Assembly: GCF_000247815.1 (NCBI RefSeq)
Contig: NC_021674.1
Coordinates: 15,296,949 to 15,360,948, forward strand
Origin: Ficedula albicollis
Lineage: Eukaryota > Chordata > Aves > Passeriformes > Muscicapidae
DNA length: 64,000 nt
Reading direction: 5' to 3'
Positions within the stretch are counted from its first letter, which is position 1, and each line of letters starts with the position of its first letter. Under the pieces are notes generated by a model. That model ran no database searches and was not told the origin of the DNA. It saw nothing but the letters and a program-made list of their open reading frames with translations. A program made the position numbers and the translations under genes. Shown in pieces: positions 1-11,994 of this stretch.

Positions 1-258
1 TCACCTCTGGCTGGGGACAGCAAAGAAAAAAGGAGCTGTTATATTTGCAAGGAGAATGCTCCCCCAGGCTCATAACACATCTCCCAGCCCTGGGACACCC
101 AGACACCTCCAGCAAGGGTAGGGCCGAGGGTGCAGCGTTCCTGGAGCGCAGCTCACCCACGGGGCCTCGGGCTGGTGGCCGTGGGCTGCTGAGCCACCCC
201 AGCAGGGCAGCAGCCGAGCGCGGCCGATGGGAATCACGGGAGGTGTGCCTCTGCCTTC
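1..258. other. 5' flank, nothing recognised
   Basis: This is moderately GC-rich sequence at the window edge. I see no splice-framed coding sequence, repeat family or RNA gene in it. Short open frames exist on both strands but show no recognisable protein. Confidence 0.5.
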
Positions 259-486
259 TAAAGGACTATTAACGCGCTTAGGGTTAATCACACAAATAAA
301 TCTCGCCGTGGCCGGGAGCCAAAGCGAGCAGTAAAAGCACTGATCCCCAGGCTTCCCGACGGGAATTGGCCATAAAGGACTATTAACGCGCTTAGGGTTA
401 ATCACACAAATAAATCTCGCCGTGGCCGGGAGCCAAAGCGAGCAGTAAAAGCACTGATCCCCAGGCTTCCCGACGGGAATTGGCCA
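259..486. repeat. Perfect 114-bp tandem duplication
   Basis: Two head-to-tail copies, 259-372 and 373-486, appear identical base for base. Each begins TAAAGGACTATTAACGCG and ends GGGAATTGGCCA. The unit has several CpGs and a GTTAAT homeodomain-like core (HNF1/LHX-like), so it resembles regulatory rather than satellite DNA. It lies about 2 kb upstream of the LBH CpG-rich block. It could be a real recent duplication of an upstream element or an assembly duplication. Confidence 0.95.
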
Positions 487-2369
487 GGGCCAGGGCCCAT
501 GTTCTCCCCCAGCCACTGGGAAGTAATCCGTGGGCTCAGCGCAGAGACATCCAGGGGTTTTGCTCTGTGTCAACCCCCCCACACTCCCTGAATGACACTT
601 ACCCAGGTGAAAACTTGAATATCTTCCCATGCCAGCAAGGCAGTGTCCAGAGGACATGGGCAAAGGGCTGGTCTGAGCTGCTTTTTCTCATTGTTGGCTG
701 CAGAAGCCATGGAGGGTGGATGGAGGGGAATGCGAGCCCCAGTTTTGCCCCTTGACCTCCTTCAGGGACTTTGATATATCAAATATTACATACTTAAAGG
801 AATGATCTTCCCAAGGAGGGAAAAACCTTGAACTTCAAGCCCTGCTGAGTGTAGGAGGGTATTTAGAGAGACAAATCAGTGTGCCTAGTGCAAGAGAGAC
901 AGGAAGGTGGGGGGCCATGTGTTTTTTTCATTAGCTTTTATTTGCACAGACACCACCAGGAAATCCATAGCAGGTGTGCATATGTTGGAGGGACACAGGC
1001 AGGGTTGCTTCGGATGAAACATCCCAGGGAATTGAGCTATGGCCCCATCTCGTGTCCCGTGTTTTAACTGGACATGGTGGGAGATGAAAACATCACTTGG
1101 GGCACACTGTGGTTAGTTTTTAGAGACATGACTGAAGCAGCACCCTGTCTCTCTCCTTCTCCCAGAGTGGTCTCCTAGCCTCTGTACATACCACCAGGTA
1201 CTGCCCTGGGCTTCAAAAAAGGGTTTTATAAGTCAAGTCTTTGTGTTCTCTCAGTGCAGAAATTAGCAAAGACAGTCAGTGTGAACGTGTGTGTTCCCAG
1301 GGGATGCAGCAGGGAGGGAGGGTCTGGGTGGATGGGTCAGCAAAACAGGGAAGCTGTTTTCCCAGCAGTCTGGAAACTTGGCTGTCCTCTTACTCCTCTC
1401 CCTGGCCCCAAATCTTGCTATCAGGAGGCTCAAGGGGAGCAAAGGGACTGTGTGCACCGAGTCCCCTGGTTAACCTTGCGGAAGGTGACTGGTGGCCCTT
1501 CGTAGGGAGCCCACTCGCACCCACCTGAATTTCCACACACTTGCAGGGGTTCTGTCGACTCCTTCTGATTCATTTCAATGTGGCACAAAGCAGCAGCTTG
1601 CCAAAGCCTGATGTGAAACACCCACAGACGCTCACATTATATAATATGAATCTAAGAAGATTAAATTATCCTGTCTGAGGAAATGAGTGCATGTATGGAT
1701 GTACACATCTATACACAGTCTGGAGGGTAGCTGAGGGCAAAGCTTCCCTTCAGACACACTGAACTTGTGCTTTTTTTGCACTTAAAAACTGAGTATTTGC
1801 CCATGCATCGGTTCACATGTGAAGCATGGCAGCAGCTGTGTGTTCTGCGTTTGAAGGAAATATGAGAAGTGTTTGTAAGTGCCTGCTTGCTTTTCCACCA
1901 TGTTGGCAAAGTCTGAGCAGCAGCATGGAGCAACAGGTGGAATCCAGACAGTCCTGGCACTAAACTTCACCTGTCAGCTTATGGACACACACTGCTCCCT
2001 GGGAAAGCAAACAGAGGAGGAACCTGTCCCCCAAAGTCCTGAGCATCCCTCCGCAGCCTTGGAGAGCCTGGCCCATCCTGCAGGCGTGTGCTCAGGGCAC
2101 AGCCCCTTCCCCCGGCTGCATGAACACAAGCAGATGGATGCACCGAGCCGGGAGTCACACTGAGTTTGGGGTGCCCAGGCCTTTTGCCCAAAGATGCACT
2201 TTGCATCTGCATTCCAGAAATTTCATGCTGGGAGGGAAACGCAGGAAATGTGCTTCACCTACAGCTGCCCACGGTGCTCACGCTGCCTGGATTTGCGAAT
2301 GGCTTGGCCTCTCTCTCCTCGCCTGCGCTTTCCCGTCATTGATACACGTTGTTTTGCTAAATATAGCTC
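487..2369. other. LBH 5' flanking DNA, no gene seen
   Basis: I see no coding exon, RNA gene or known transposon in these 1.9 kb. Composition is mixed, becoming more GC-rich towards 2.3 kb. An A+T-rich patch with TATATAATATG-like sequence lies near 1638-1670. It is probably proximal 5' flank of LBH on the + strand. Confidence 0.5.
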
Positions 2370-2586
2370 GGTCCTTTGAAGCTGCTCGCTCAGCGTTCAC
2401 TCCAGGCAGAGGTGCGGGGCACGGAAGATGCTGCCAGGAGCGGGGCCGGGCGGCCTCCCTGGCCGTGTCCCCGGCCACCTCCGCCACCAAGGGGGTGGGT
2501 TTGAGACCCGCTTGGTGACACCCAGCCCCAGCACTGGCCATGCTGGGGCTGCCGCACTCCGGGGTGGAACAGCGGGAACGCACCGA

Positions 2587-3334
<748 letters not shown>

Positions 3335-3374
3335 CGCTTCCCGGGGGGTCGGGCGGGGGATGGCGGTCCTGCCG

Positions 3375-3713
3375 NNNNNNNNNNNNNNNNNNNNNNNNNN
3401 NNNNNNNNNNNNNNNNNNNNNNNNNNNNNNNNNNNNNNNNNNNNNNNNNNNNNNNNNNNNNNNNNNNNNNNNNNNNNNNNNNNNNNNNNNNNNNNNNNNN
3501 NNNNNNNNNNNNNNNNNNNNNNNNNNNNNNNNNNNNNNNNNNNNNNNNNNNNNNNNNNNNNNNNNNNNNNNNNNNNNNNNNNNNNNNNNNNNNNNNNNNN
3601 NNNNNNNNNNNNNNNNNNNNNNNNNNNNNNNNNNNNNNNNNNNNNNNNNNNNNNNNNNNNNNNNNNNNNNNNNNNNNNNNNNNNNNNNNNNNNNNNNNNN
3701 NNNNNNNNNNNNN
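3375..3713. other. Assembly gap (339 N)
   Basis: This is a run of N within the CpG-rich block upstream of LBH. The length is not a round number, so it may be an estimated gap. Sequence of the LBH first exon may be missing here. Confidence 0.99.
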
Positions 3714-3963
3714 AGGCCGAGCCCCTTCAGCCGCCCCTGCCCCGGGAGGAGGTGAGGCCGCGGGGCCGTGAGGGGCCCCGGGGGGCCGGTGGCAGCGGGA
3801 TGGATGCGGGAGGGAGGGAGTTCGCTGCGTTTGGTCGCGCTGGAACTGCCATGAAGGCTGTCAGAGCCGGGCTGGGATTGGCGCCGCGCGCTCCGCCGGC
3901 GTGGAAGTCCCAGAGGTTGTAAAACCGCTCGGTGGGATCTAAAGCGCACCGGCTTGAGAAATT

Positions 3964-4050
3964 AAAAAAAAAAAAAAAAAAAAAAAAAGGAAAAAAAGGA
4001 AAAAAACAGGAAACCATTAGAAAATAAAAAAAAAAAAAAAAAAAAAAAAA
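3964..4050. repeat. Two 25-base A tracts
   Basis: Pure A runs lie at 3964-3988 and 4026-4050, separated by GGAAAAAAAGG-type purine sequence, and a purine-rich stretch continues to about 4070. They sit between CpG-rich segments. They could be nucleosome-excluding poly(dA:dT) tracts near a promoter, or tails of short retroposed inserts. No flanking target duplication was noticed. Confidence 0.9.
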
Positions 4051-4411
4051 GGAAAGAAAGGAAAACCAAAACCCCCGCTCTGCTTGCGCTTTATTTACTG
4101 TGTTTTTTTGCTTCCCCGTCCCCGCGGGGCAGAGCGGGAGGCAGCGGAGTTGAGAGCCAAGCGCCGCTGGCGGAGCGGCCCCGGCCGCGCTTGAGCCGCG
4201 CTTTGGGGGGAGCCGGGAGCTGCTCCCAGGGCATTGGATGGAGCTCCGGCTTACGAGGTACTGAGCTTTTTCCGCTGCCTTCCAAGGGGGGGCAGGAAGG
4301 AAGGGACCAGGAATAGACTGCCTACAGCCTCTGCTGCTCGCTTCGCCGCTTGAATAGTGCTCAGCCTGCCGGAGCCCCTCAGATCACTGGAATGCTGTCT
4401 TTTGTCTCTAG

Positions 4412-4514
4412 CTCTGATTATCTGAGGTCCGCTGAAATGACTGAAGTGATGATGAACACCCCAGCCATGGATGAGATTGGACTAAGCCCCCGCAAGGATG
4501 GGCTGTCGTATCAG
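4412..4514 (+). CDS. LBH: LBH, internal coding exon (partial gene)
   Basis: This exon of limb-bud-and-heart protein encodes SDYLRSAEMTEVMMNTPAMD, then EEIGLSPRKDGLSYQ-like sequence (here starting EIGLSPRK). It matches the N-terminal part of vertebrate LBH as I know it. The acceptor is a pyrimidine tract ending TCTCTAG at 4411; the donor is CAG|GTGAGT at 4515. The exon is 103 nt: one base completing a split codon (phase 2 upstream junction), then 34 codons, ending in phase 0 and continuing at 13025. In mammals a short upstream exon supplies about nine residues ending in Cys. Only the final C of a TG|C codon would fall here, which fits. That upstream exon is not visible. LBH is a small, largely disordered nuclear transcription cofactor in heart, limb and epithelial progenitor development and a reported Wnt target. 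Residues after SAE include an internal Met (4437) that could start translation if the first exon is skipped. Confidence 0.96.
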
Positions 4515-5965
4515 GTGAGTGTTTTGCCGGCAGTTAAGGCACTAATCCCATGAGGAATTGCCTAGGCTAGACTGTAAGCGTGGTCTAACGTACCTTTCCA
4601 TTGCCTGACCTAATAGCAGATCTTGCAGTAGTGAGAACTATTCAACAGACTGGAATGCTTGCTTGGCAGGAGATGGTTGTCTAAAATATCACTTGCTATC
4701 AGTGTGGGTTGGCAGAGGATTCATTGTTTTGAAGTGACCGAGCCCCTGCTCATTCAGCATTCCCGGGGCTCAGTGGGAGATGGGTTAAAGAAGGATTCAT
4801 GACACTCACTGGGCTGAGAGGGCTCTTGAGATCCTTGTAACACAGCCTACAGCTAACCTGCTGAAAGCAAGAGGATGCTGTTTATGTGGCTTCCACATCT
4901 TTTTGATCTAGTTCTTGGTTTTCCTGAGTGATGTGCCCATTTGAGAGGGTTAACAGTCCTCTGTAAGATACAGTGAGGCCAGACACAGCCTAAATGAGCC
5001 ATGAAATGCCACTGGAGATATCAGTACCTGGAGGCACGAGTTGCATTCATTCTGAAACTTCTGAACAATGTAGTTAGCTATCAATCACTAGATGACTGAA
5101 GAAGTGTTTTCAATGAAGAAGTGGAAAGATTGACCCTTAATCCTTTAGTCTCAATATCCCTTTCATTTCTTAGCTTGTAGTTAATCAAAGTACAAGTTAG
5201 GCACCTTAGCTTCCTAGCTCCATGGTTGTCTTCACTTCCAGGAGACTCTCTGGTGAGATGTGACACACACAGATGCTGAGTGCTGGCAGATGACTTGCAT
5301 CTGCTCTGTGCATTGAGTGACTCCTACCAGCAGATCCAGATGCAGGCTTTGTCCCTTGCAGATGTTACACAACCTGCAGAGAGGCACTTGCTCCAAGTGT
5401 GCATTCAGATGTGGTGCTGTATGTTTGTATATTTATGTCTGTAAAGGGAACTACAAGGCAGCAGCAGTGCATTGGAGCATGAAATCGACTGAACTTTGGG
5501 CCACTGCTCAGGCCTCCAGCAGAAGCCATAGCTGTGTGTTGGAAAAGGGGATGCATTCCTTCTTTTAGTCAGGATTCTGGTGCTGGATAATGCAAATTGG
5601 TTGGTTTATAGCTGTGCTGTGCTTCAGTACTTGAGTTAGTGGGGAGCATGCAGCCTCTTTCCTCTCTTGGAGTGCAGAGGGAATGACAGTCGTTAAATCT
5701 GAAGCAATCAAAGTAACCTGCATGGGATGTCTTTATGGGTCACATGAAGAGGCTTAACCCAAACAGGTCAAATGCCTCTATTTACCCATCCAAATTCCCA
5801 GGGAGAGGCAGAATCTAGGTGCCCTGCTTCTTCTAATGATCACTTCAGTAAGATTCTTCCCCAAGTGCTAATGACCTTGATAAGTCTGCTTGGGCCAACT
5901 GGGGAACAGGACTGTTTGGTTTTGAGTGGTTCACCTGAACATGTGAGTCATAAAGGCTGACGACT

Positions 5966-5984
5966 TGTGTGTGTGTGTGTGTGT
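5966..5984. repeat. (GT)n microsatellite
   Basis: An alternating TG stretch of about 9 units in the LBH intron. Confidence 0.9.
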
Positions 5985-8039
5985 AATTTTTTTCAAATGT
6001 CTGTGAGGAGCTTCATGTGATGAAGAGTGGTGGCAGCAAGAGCAGAGGGGTTGAAATGGAAGATCCTTATGGCACTAGCAGTGTGTGGGCTGTGTATGAG
6101 GTCTACCTCTAAATCAGGCTAGTGTAAAGAGGATTGGGGAGCAGGATCCAGCCTTCTTTCTCTGGCTGCTAGGCTGAGAATGTCACAGTGTAAGTCAAGG
6201 TAAGTTGAAAACGTCCTTGAAGGGTTGAAAACTCAACTGAGACCAGCAAGGGCAAACCGGATTCAAATAGCACCATGAACTTTTTGTTTTACCTCAGACT
6301 TTGGCACTTTGTGCCTCATCTTGCTGATGAAGAGAGTTTGGTACATGGAAAATTGTATGCTTGTCTGAGAGCTGTAGTGCAATAACTCAAAACCAGACAG
6401 GGCTAATGGAGCATGACTGCTCCTACACTGAGGCTTGCTCTAAGCTGCAGCATCTTCCTCCACTCATCTGCAGAGTCAGGCACTCACTGTGTAACAGCCC
6501 TTGGCTGGCTATGAGAGGCAAAAAATAGAAAGTGGAGCCAGAATCAAGCTTTTAGCTTGAAATTTTTGTCTTGTTCCTTTAGTAGAACTTGAATTTATTT
6601 TACTACAGAGATGACGTCAAACTGGGGTTCAAAATTTTCTGCTTCAAGCTGTGTAGAGCAGGGACTGCCTGTGAGTTGGTCTGTTGGATGCTGCCTGTGA
6701 GTCTGGGGACTGCTTCTGCCACCAGAGGCATGCAATAGTCTGGACCAGAGGAAGGTGGTACAGCTCAGCAGCACTGCTGGAATTCTAGAGCACATCACTA
6801 CCTGCTGCAGATAGACTTGTCCTACCAAGAGAACTGTTTCAAAGTCTTTTTGCTTTTACTTGGAAGTAAGCTGAGGAAGCAAGCTCATACCCTGAGTATA
6901 AACTTCAGCAATCTGATTCCTCAGTCTTGTGGAGTTCACTGAACCTCTTGGGTCCCCTCTTTCTCAGTGGTTATGAAGGGAACTTGGGTTGTTGACTTTT
7001 TTCTTCTGCATTTTCTGCCTGCTGGGGTGTCTGTCTGTCGTATACATCAGCTGAAGGTCTGCAGTCTCCTCCCTGATGAAGCACTGTGCCCTTTGCTGGG
7101 CTGGTCATCACTGCTCAATAGTGTGAAAACTCAGACTGCAGAAAGAATACCAGTATTAACTGGGTTGCCTCCATAGGCTTAAGGCAAATGTGCTTTTTCA
7201 TCATAGGACTGCCCTTTTTCCAGTTAATATGCAAAATGCTTGTAAGCTAGAGTGCTAGCTTCAAAGTCATCCTCTGTAAGACAGCTTTTATTACTGTATT
7301 TGTGACAGCAAGCTGCTCTCTGATCCCCCTGAAGATGGTTCAGCCAACCGATTTCAAGAGCCTGAGCAGAAGTGAGTGGTGAATTTGGGGCATGAGTCTC
7401 AGAACAGGGCAGCATAGACAAAACAGAAGATGTGACTGAAGGGATGATGTCATGCTGGGTCTTATGCCTGCAGTGAGAAGCTATTTCTGGATCATTAATA
7501 GATGTCCCATAATTCCCATGGGATTTACTAAACAAAAAACTCATTGAAATGCATCTGATGGCTCAAGTTGCCCCTGCTACAAACAGATGTGGCTATGGAG
7601 GGCTTCATGCCCTTCCTGCCTGGCAATGTCCAGTGAGCCAGGCTGTTTCTGCTGCCAGCCAGAGGTAATGCACTGTTTGCTGTTTCCCAACCCTAGAAAT
7701 ACCCGTTCTTTGAAGAGCCTCATAAGCACTGTGCCAGCTTGTCCTCTGTGCTGTCTCCCAGCATCATGAACAATGCCACTGAAACTGAGGCTGAATTAAT
7801 CGTTTTGTGGAGCTGTTGTCAAAACAGTACCTTGACTGGACTCCTACCTTCTTGGAAGTGGAACAGGGTCTGAGCACAACAGAAAATGCTTTAATGCCCA
7901 AAGTGTGTGTTCTGAGCAAAGGCAGTGTCCTGAGTTGAGTGTGCTGCTCTCCTGCAGGCTGGCTGGCAGGTCCTTTAGGCTCCCATGTGGAAGACTGGCC
8001 TGCAGAGGCTGAGCTTGCCTCATGCCATCAGCTGAGGTT

Positions 8040-8170
8040 TGGTTGTCATGGGGAGCTTGAGCTCTTTAAGTCGTGATCGCATCATGCTGGGATTTCTCTA
8101 GGTTAATCACAGCCACGGCTCGCTGGGAATCACGTCAGAGTGGCTGAATCTGGGTAAATAGGCTTAAGGC
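8040..8170. promoter_or_regulatory. Candidate intronic regulatory element
   Basis: This stretch contains CpG-bearing and palindrome-like sites unusual for the surrounding intron: GTCGTGATCGCATCATGC, GGTTAATCAC and AATCACGTCAGAG. It may be a conserved element. The evidence is motif composition only, and no comparison was possible. Confidence 0.2.
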
Positions 8171-10238
8171 TCTAGCCAGTGGCTGTGCCAAAAGCTTGGT
8201 GTTGGGTAAGTAATTTCTGGTGAGTACAACACCTCTTCACCTGGGGAAGCACTGACTTTCCCAGGGAGCTGAGGGGCTTGAGCTGTGTCTGCTGGATCCC
8301 TCCAGTTAGACTGGACCACCAGTATGTTACTGGCTCGAGGGCTGTTGGCTCAATGGAAATTGAACTTCCTCTGTAATTGTTTCCTTGTCAGGTGCCTCAT
8401 GTCTGTGCAGCCTTGATTTGTGCAGGGGAAGTCCTTCAGAGGTGCTGCTTGCTGCTGTGGAAGGTTTTGAGGCTGTGAAAAGGTGGTGACAGCAAGCATG
8501 ACTGCTAGACAAGATTAGTAGGCAGATTCAATGTGTGTTCCAGGGTCTGAGACCACAGTGAAGGCAGAAGCAGGATATGGGATAAACAGATGCAAAAGCA
8601 ATTGTGCTTGCAGCTGTGCAGTGCAGAGGTGCTCCACTGAAATCCAAACCGAGGACAGCAGCTCATTGGAACACCTCGGAGCATGTTTTTTCCTCCCTGC
8701 TTTGATGCCTTGTTACTCTGAGGGGAAATGGTTAGATGTAGGACGTTTCCCTGACATCATGCCCTGAAGCAGGGCAGTATTTCTGTGGCTTGGGAGTTGT
8801 TGTGGCTCATCAACCTGAGTCACAGCTGCTGTGTACATACTTGAGGCTCGTTCTCGAGTCATGACTACTGTGTGAGTAAATGTATGCACTGTAGCTGGAG
8901 AAGTCCTCCAGAGAGGACACTGAGACATGACTGAAGTACTGCCTGAAATGAGCTTGCCATGCTTCTCAGTGGCACTGAAGTTTCATTTTCAGAACTTCAG
9001 TGCTGATTTGGGATTTGGAATATTGGCTTGATATTGAAGAGGCATAAAATTCAGCTCTTCAGTCCAAGGAGGATGAGTGATGTGTCCATTAGGGATGTAT
9101 CCTGTACCTGAAGTGGGATGTCTCCCATCACTGACTTTGTAGTCTTGTATAGCACTACCACAATCAAGCAAAGCTTTTCCCCAAACCAGTAACTTAATTT
9201 GGAAAGGTGTCATTGCTTTAGTCTCCCTGTAATACAATTTAAATAGTTTTCAGCTCCATGGGAGGGGAGACAGGGATTTTAACTACAGGTTTTGGTGTGG
9301 AACTTGTTTTGGATTTACAAGTGTCACTTGGATTATGGCAGTGCTGAGCTTATCTTCTTAACTTTCTGACATCTCTCATGCTTTTGTGTTTCTCCATCCC
9401 TGTGAATGCTGAGAGAGGGTATGAGCCTCCCCAGGGCAATGAAAACTTTCCATTCTTGTTGTCAAGACCATCCAAGGGATAGTAGAGCTAGATCGTCTGA
9501 AACAGAGGCAAACGTGATCTTCCTAAAATCATTTCAAGCTTTTTTTTCAAGTTCTGCTTTTCCCTGTCCTTTCCAGCTGCAGGGCAACAGTTTGGTTGAT
9601 TTGTATGTGATCTGGCTTAGTTCATGAGGAGAGCAGTTCCCAGATGTAAATCCAGAGGGGCCTGTAATAGCCAGTCTTGCTGTTAGCAAGGAGCTGTGTT
9701 GAGTAGTGTAAGAAGCAACATAATGTGTCCTCTGTGGATCTGGAGGTGTTGGATGTGTCTCTTTGTGGCCAGGATTTGAGGCTCAGCTACAGGGCAGGTT
9801 TTGTGGAAGCAGTTGCAGCCCCTTATGCTGTATCATGCAAGTGAAGGGGTGGAAGATGCCTTTGAATTGCTGCTATATTTGCTTTTAGGCAGCCATCACA
9901 ATCAGCTGGTTGCCACTTGTCCCCCATCAAGTGACCAGGACCACCAGGAGAAGGCATCTGGCTCACCCTGTCATGGATGAGAGGGAGAAGCTGGCCCATG
10001 GCTGTTGCCCTCTTTGTGGGGCGGGAGGTGCAGAGCCTCCTCCCACACTCCTGAGCAGGCTAATGTGAGCAGAAAGGCTTGGAGGCACATGTTGCTGTCC
10101 TGGCTGCTCTTGGAGAGTGCAGAGCTCCTGGGTCAGAGATGAGTTGCTGCAATTCCCTGTTTGGAGCTTGCTGCAAGTCTGGGAGGTTTTTTTTCCTTGA
10201 AATTGTCTAAATGTGGAGCGGAACCAGATTAGGTCTGT

Positions 10239-10438
10239 GAAACCAACAAATGTAGCATGGCACTACTGGAGCAGGACAGAGAGAACTGGTGCTTGCTTAT
10301 CTTTGTCTGTAGCATGGCACTACTGGAGCAGGACAGAGAGAGCTGGTGCTTGCTTATCTTTGTCTTTTTGAAACCAACAAATGTAGCATGGCACTACTGG
10401 AGCAGGACAGAGAGAACTGGTGCTTGCTTATCTTTGTC
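10239..10438. repeat. 57-bp repeat in three copies, nested in a 131-bp period
   Basis: The 57-bp unit starts TGTAGCATGGCACTACTGGA and occurs at 10251-10307, 10308-10364 and 10382-10438. The 12-mer GAAACCAACAAA precedes the first and third copies (10239 and 10370), giving a higher-order 131-bp offset. The middle copy has one visible A-to-G change (GAGAGAGCTGG for GAGAGAACTGG). Because 57 is a multiple of three, a repeated peptide frame appears, but nothing suggests it is expressed. Confidence 0.95.
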
Positions 10439-10729
10439 TGAGAAGAGGAGTGGGGAGGCTGGTTGGGTTAACCTTCTTACTTGGCTTCTCAGATGTTCAG
10501 TTAGTCTTAAGCCTTTTTTCATTGCTTTTTTCCTGTGCTTGGCCTGCTGTCACCCTGCCCATCACATTGGAGGAAATCTGCCTTTCTGTATTTTTTCCAT
10601 TGACTGTGCACGCCCCTTCAAAGTGCAGTTGCAACATCTCCCTCCGTGCTGCCTCAACGATTAAAAAACATGACTTAGTGGAAAAAATCCTGACCTCCTT
10701 GGGTTCGGCCTGTCCTGCAACTGTTTGAG

Positions 10730-10970
10730 ATAAGATTGTGCTAAGGGCGTTTTTTATTAAAAAAGCTGCACACCACATTTTGTGGATATTTGTTCGGAAG
10801 GAAATGACTACTACTTAGTTTCTGGAAAAAAAAATCTGGCGGAGTATTTTCAAAGAAATTGCTCCAATTTGACCTAATGTGCTTAAAATAATAGCAGCCA
10901 AAGTTTAATTATTATACTGCTGTTTTTCTTCCATAGAAAGCTATTTTCATGACATTATCAGCTTATGTAA
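10730..10970. promoter_or_regulatory. Candidate intronic regulatory element, A+T-rich
   Basis: This is a non-repetitive A+T-rich block inside the LBH intron. It has homeodomain- and SOX-like cores such as TTTTTTATTAAAAAAG and TTTAATTATTATAC, and stands out against GC-richer, CR1-free surroundings. This is the look of a conserved non-coding element, but conservation cannot be assessed from one sequence. Confidence 0.25.
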
Positions 10971-11881
10971 CCTCTTGAACCACACTTTTTTTTTCCATTG
11001 CAACCTTCTAAACCATGTAATGTCAAGGGTATTTTTTTCCCCTATCCTGGGTTTAGATAACTTGATGCTTAAGAGCCACTGACTGTACTTGCAGTTACGC
11101 ACTGTGTGCCTAAAACTGATTTTGTTTGGCCAAGCAGAAGCCACAAAGCTCCAAAAAAACAGTTGCTATCTCAGTGGTGCTGGGAGTGACTAATAGCAAG
11201 TGACTCACACTGCAATGCCCAGGTTGATGTGGCTGTGTTCAAAGGATCCCAGCTGCTTTTATGCACCTGAAAAACATGGATGGTGGGAGCTGGACTCTTG
11301 CAGCACTGTTCCCAGGACCAAATGATCACATATAAACAGCCCCTGATTTGTGCATTACCTTCTGTTACCTTGCCTGAATTTGCATTAGGCATTGCCATCC
11401 AATGCCTTTGTCAATCTGATTGCCCCAGAGCTTTGGGTGTGAAGGAGAAATGAGGCTGAACAGTAGATGACTGAATATTTCCAAGGATGCTGTAGCTAAT
11501 GGTTGCTAGGCTGGAGAAGGAGTTGATAGGATGTTACTTCACTTTCTGTGGCCAGGGCTTCCCAAGGTGGTGGGTACCCACATGACTGGCACAAGGAGAA
11601 TGAGGCTTCATGGTTAATGCTCAGGGCTCCTGGATGGTGAGCCTGCTTTTGTAACTGGAACCACAAAGATCAAAGCAGATCAGATCTTGCTCTCAGACTG
11701 AGGCCGAGGCTGGCAGTGCTGCTCCCTGCAAGAGGATGCTCTTGCAACTCACTTGAATGCAATGATGTTCAAAGAAAAGTGCAGCCACATGACTTCTCAC
11801 CTGGCCTACAACCTCAAGGGGAAAATGCACTTTGACATTTTCTTTAGGATGTTTAAATACAACTCTAATGTGAAATGGGCA

Positions 11882-11994
11882 CTCTGATAAGATTGTTTGA
11901 AATGGTAGGTGGTGGTTGTTTTTAATCTTCTGGATACTGCTCTGATAAGATTGTTTGAAATGGTAGGTGGTTGTTTTTAATCTTCTGGATACTA
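11882..11994. repeat. 58-bp tandem duplication in the LBH intron
   Basis: Copies start CTCTGATAAGATTGTTTGAA at 11882 and 11940. The second copy lacks three bases in the GGTGGTGG stretch (GGTGGTTG), so it is 55 bp. A TGATAAGA GATA-like site is duplicated with the unit. Confidence 0.93.

Noticed and set aside
10257..10664. Repeated peptide MALLEQDRE-W-CLLIFV in a 135-codon frame
   Set aside because: The repetition follows from a 57-bp DNA repeat whose length is a multiple of three. It lies in an LBH intron with no sign of expression.
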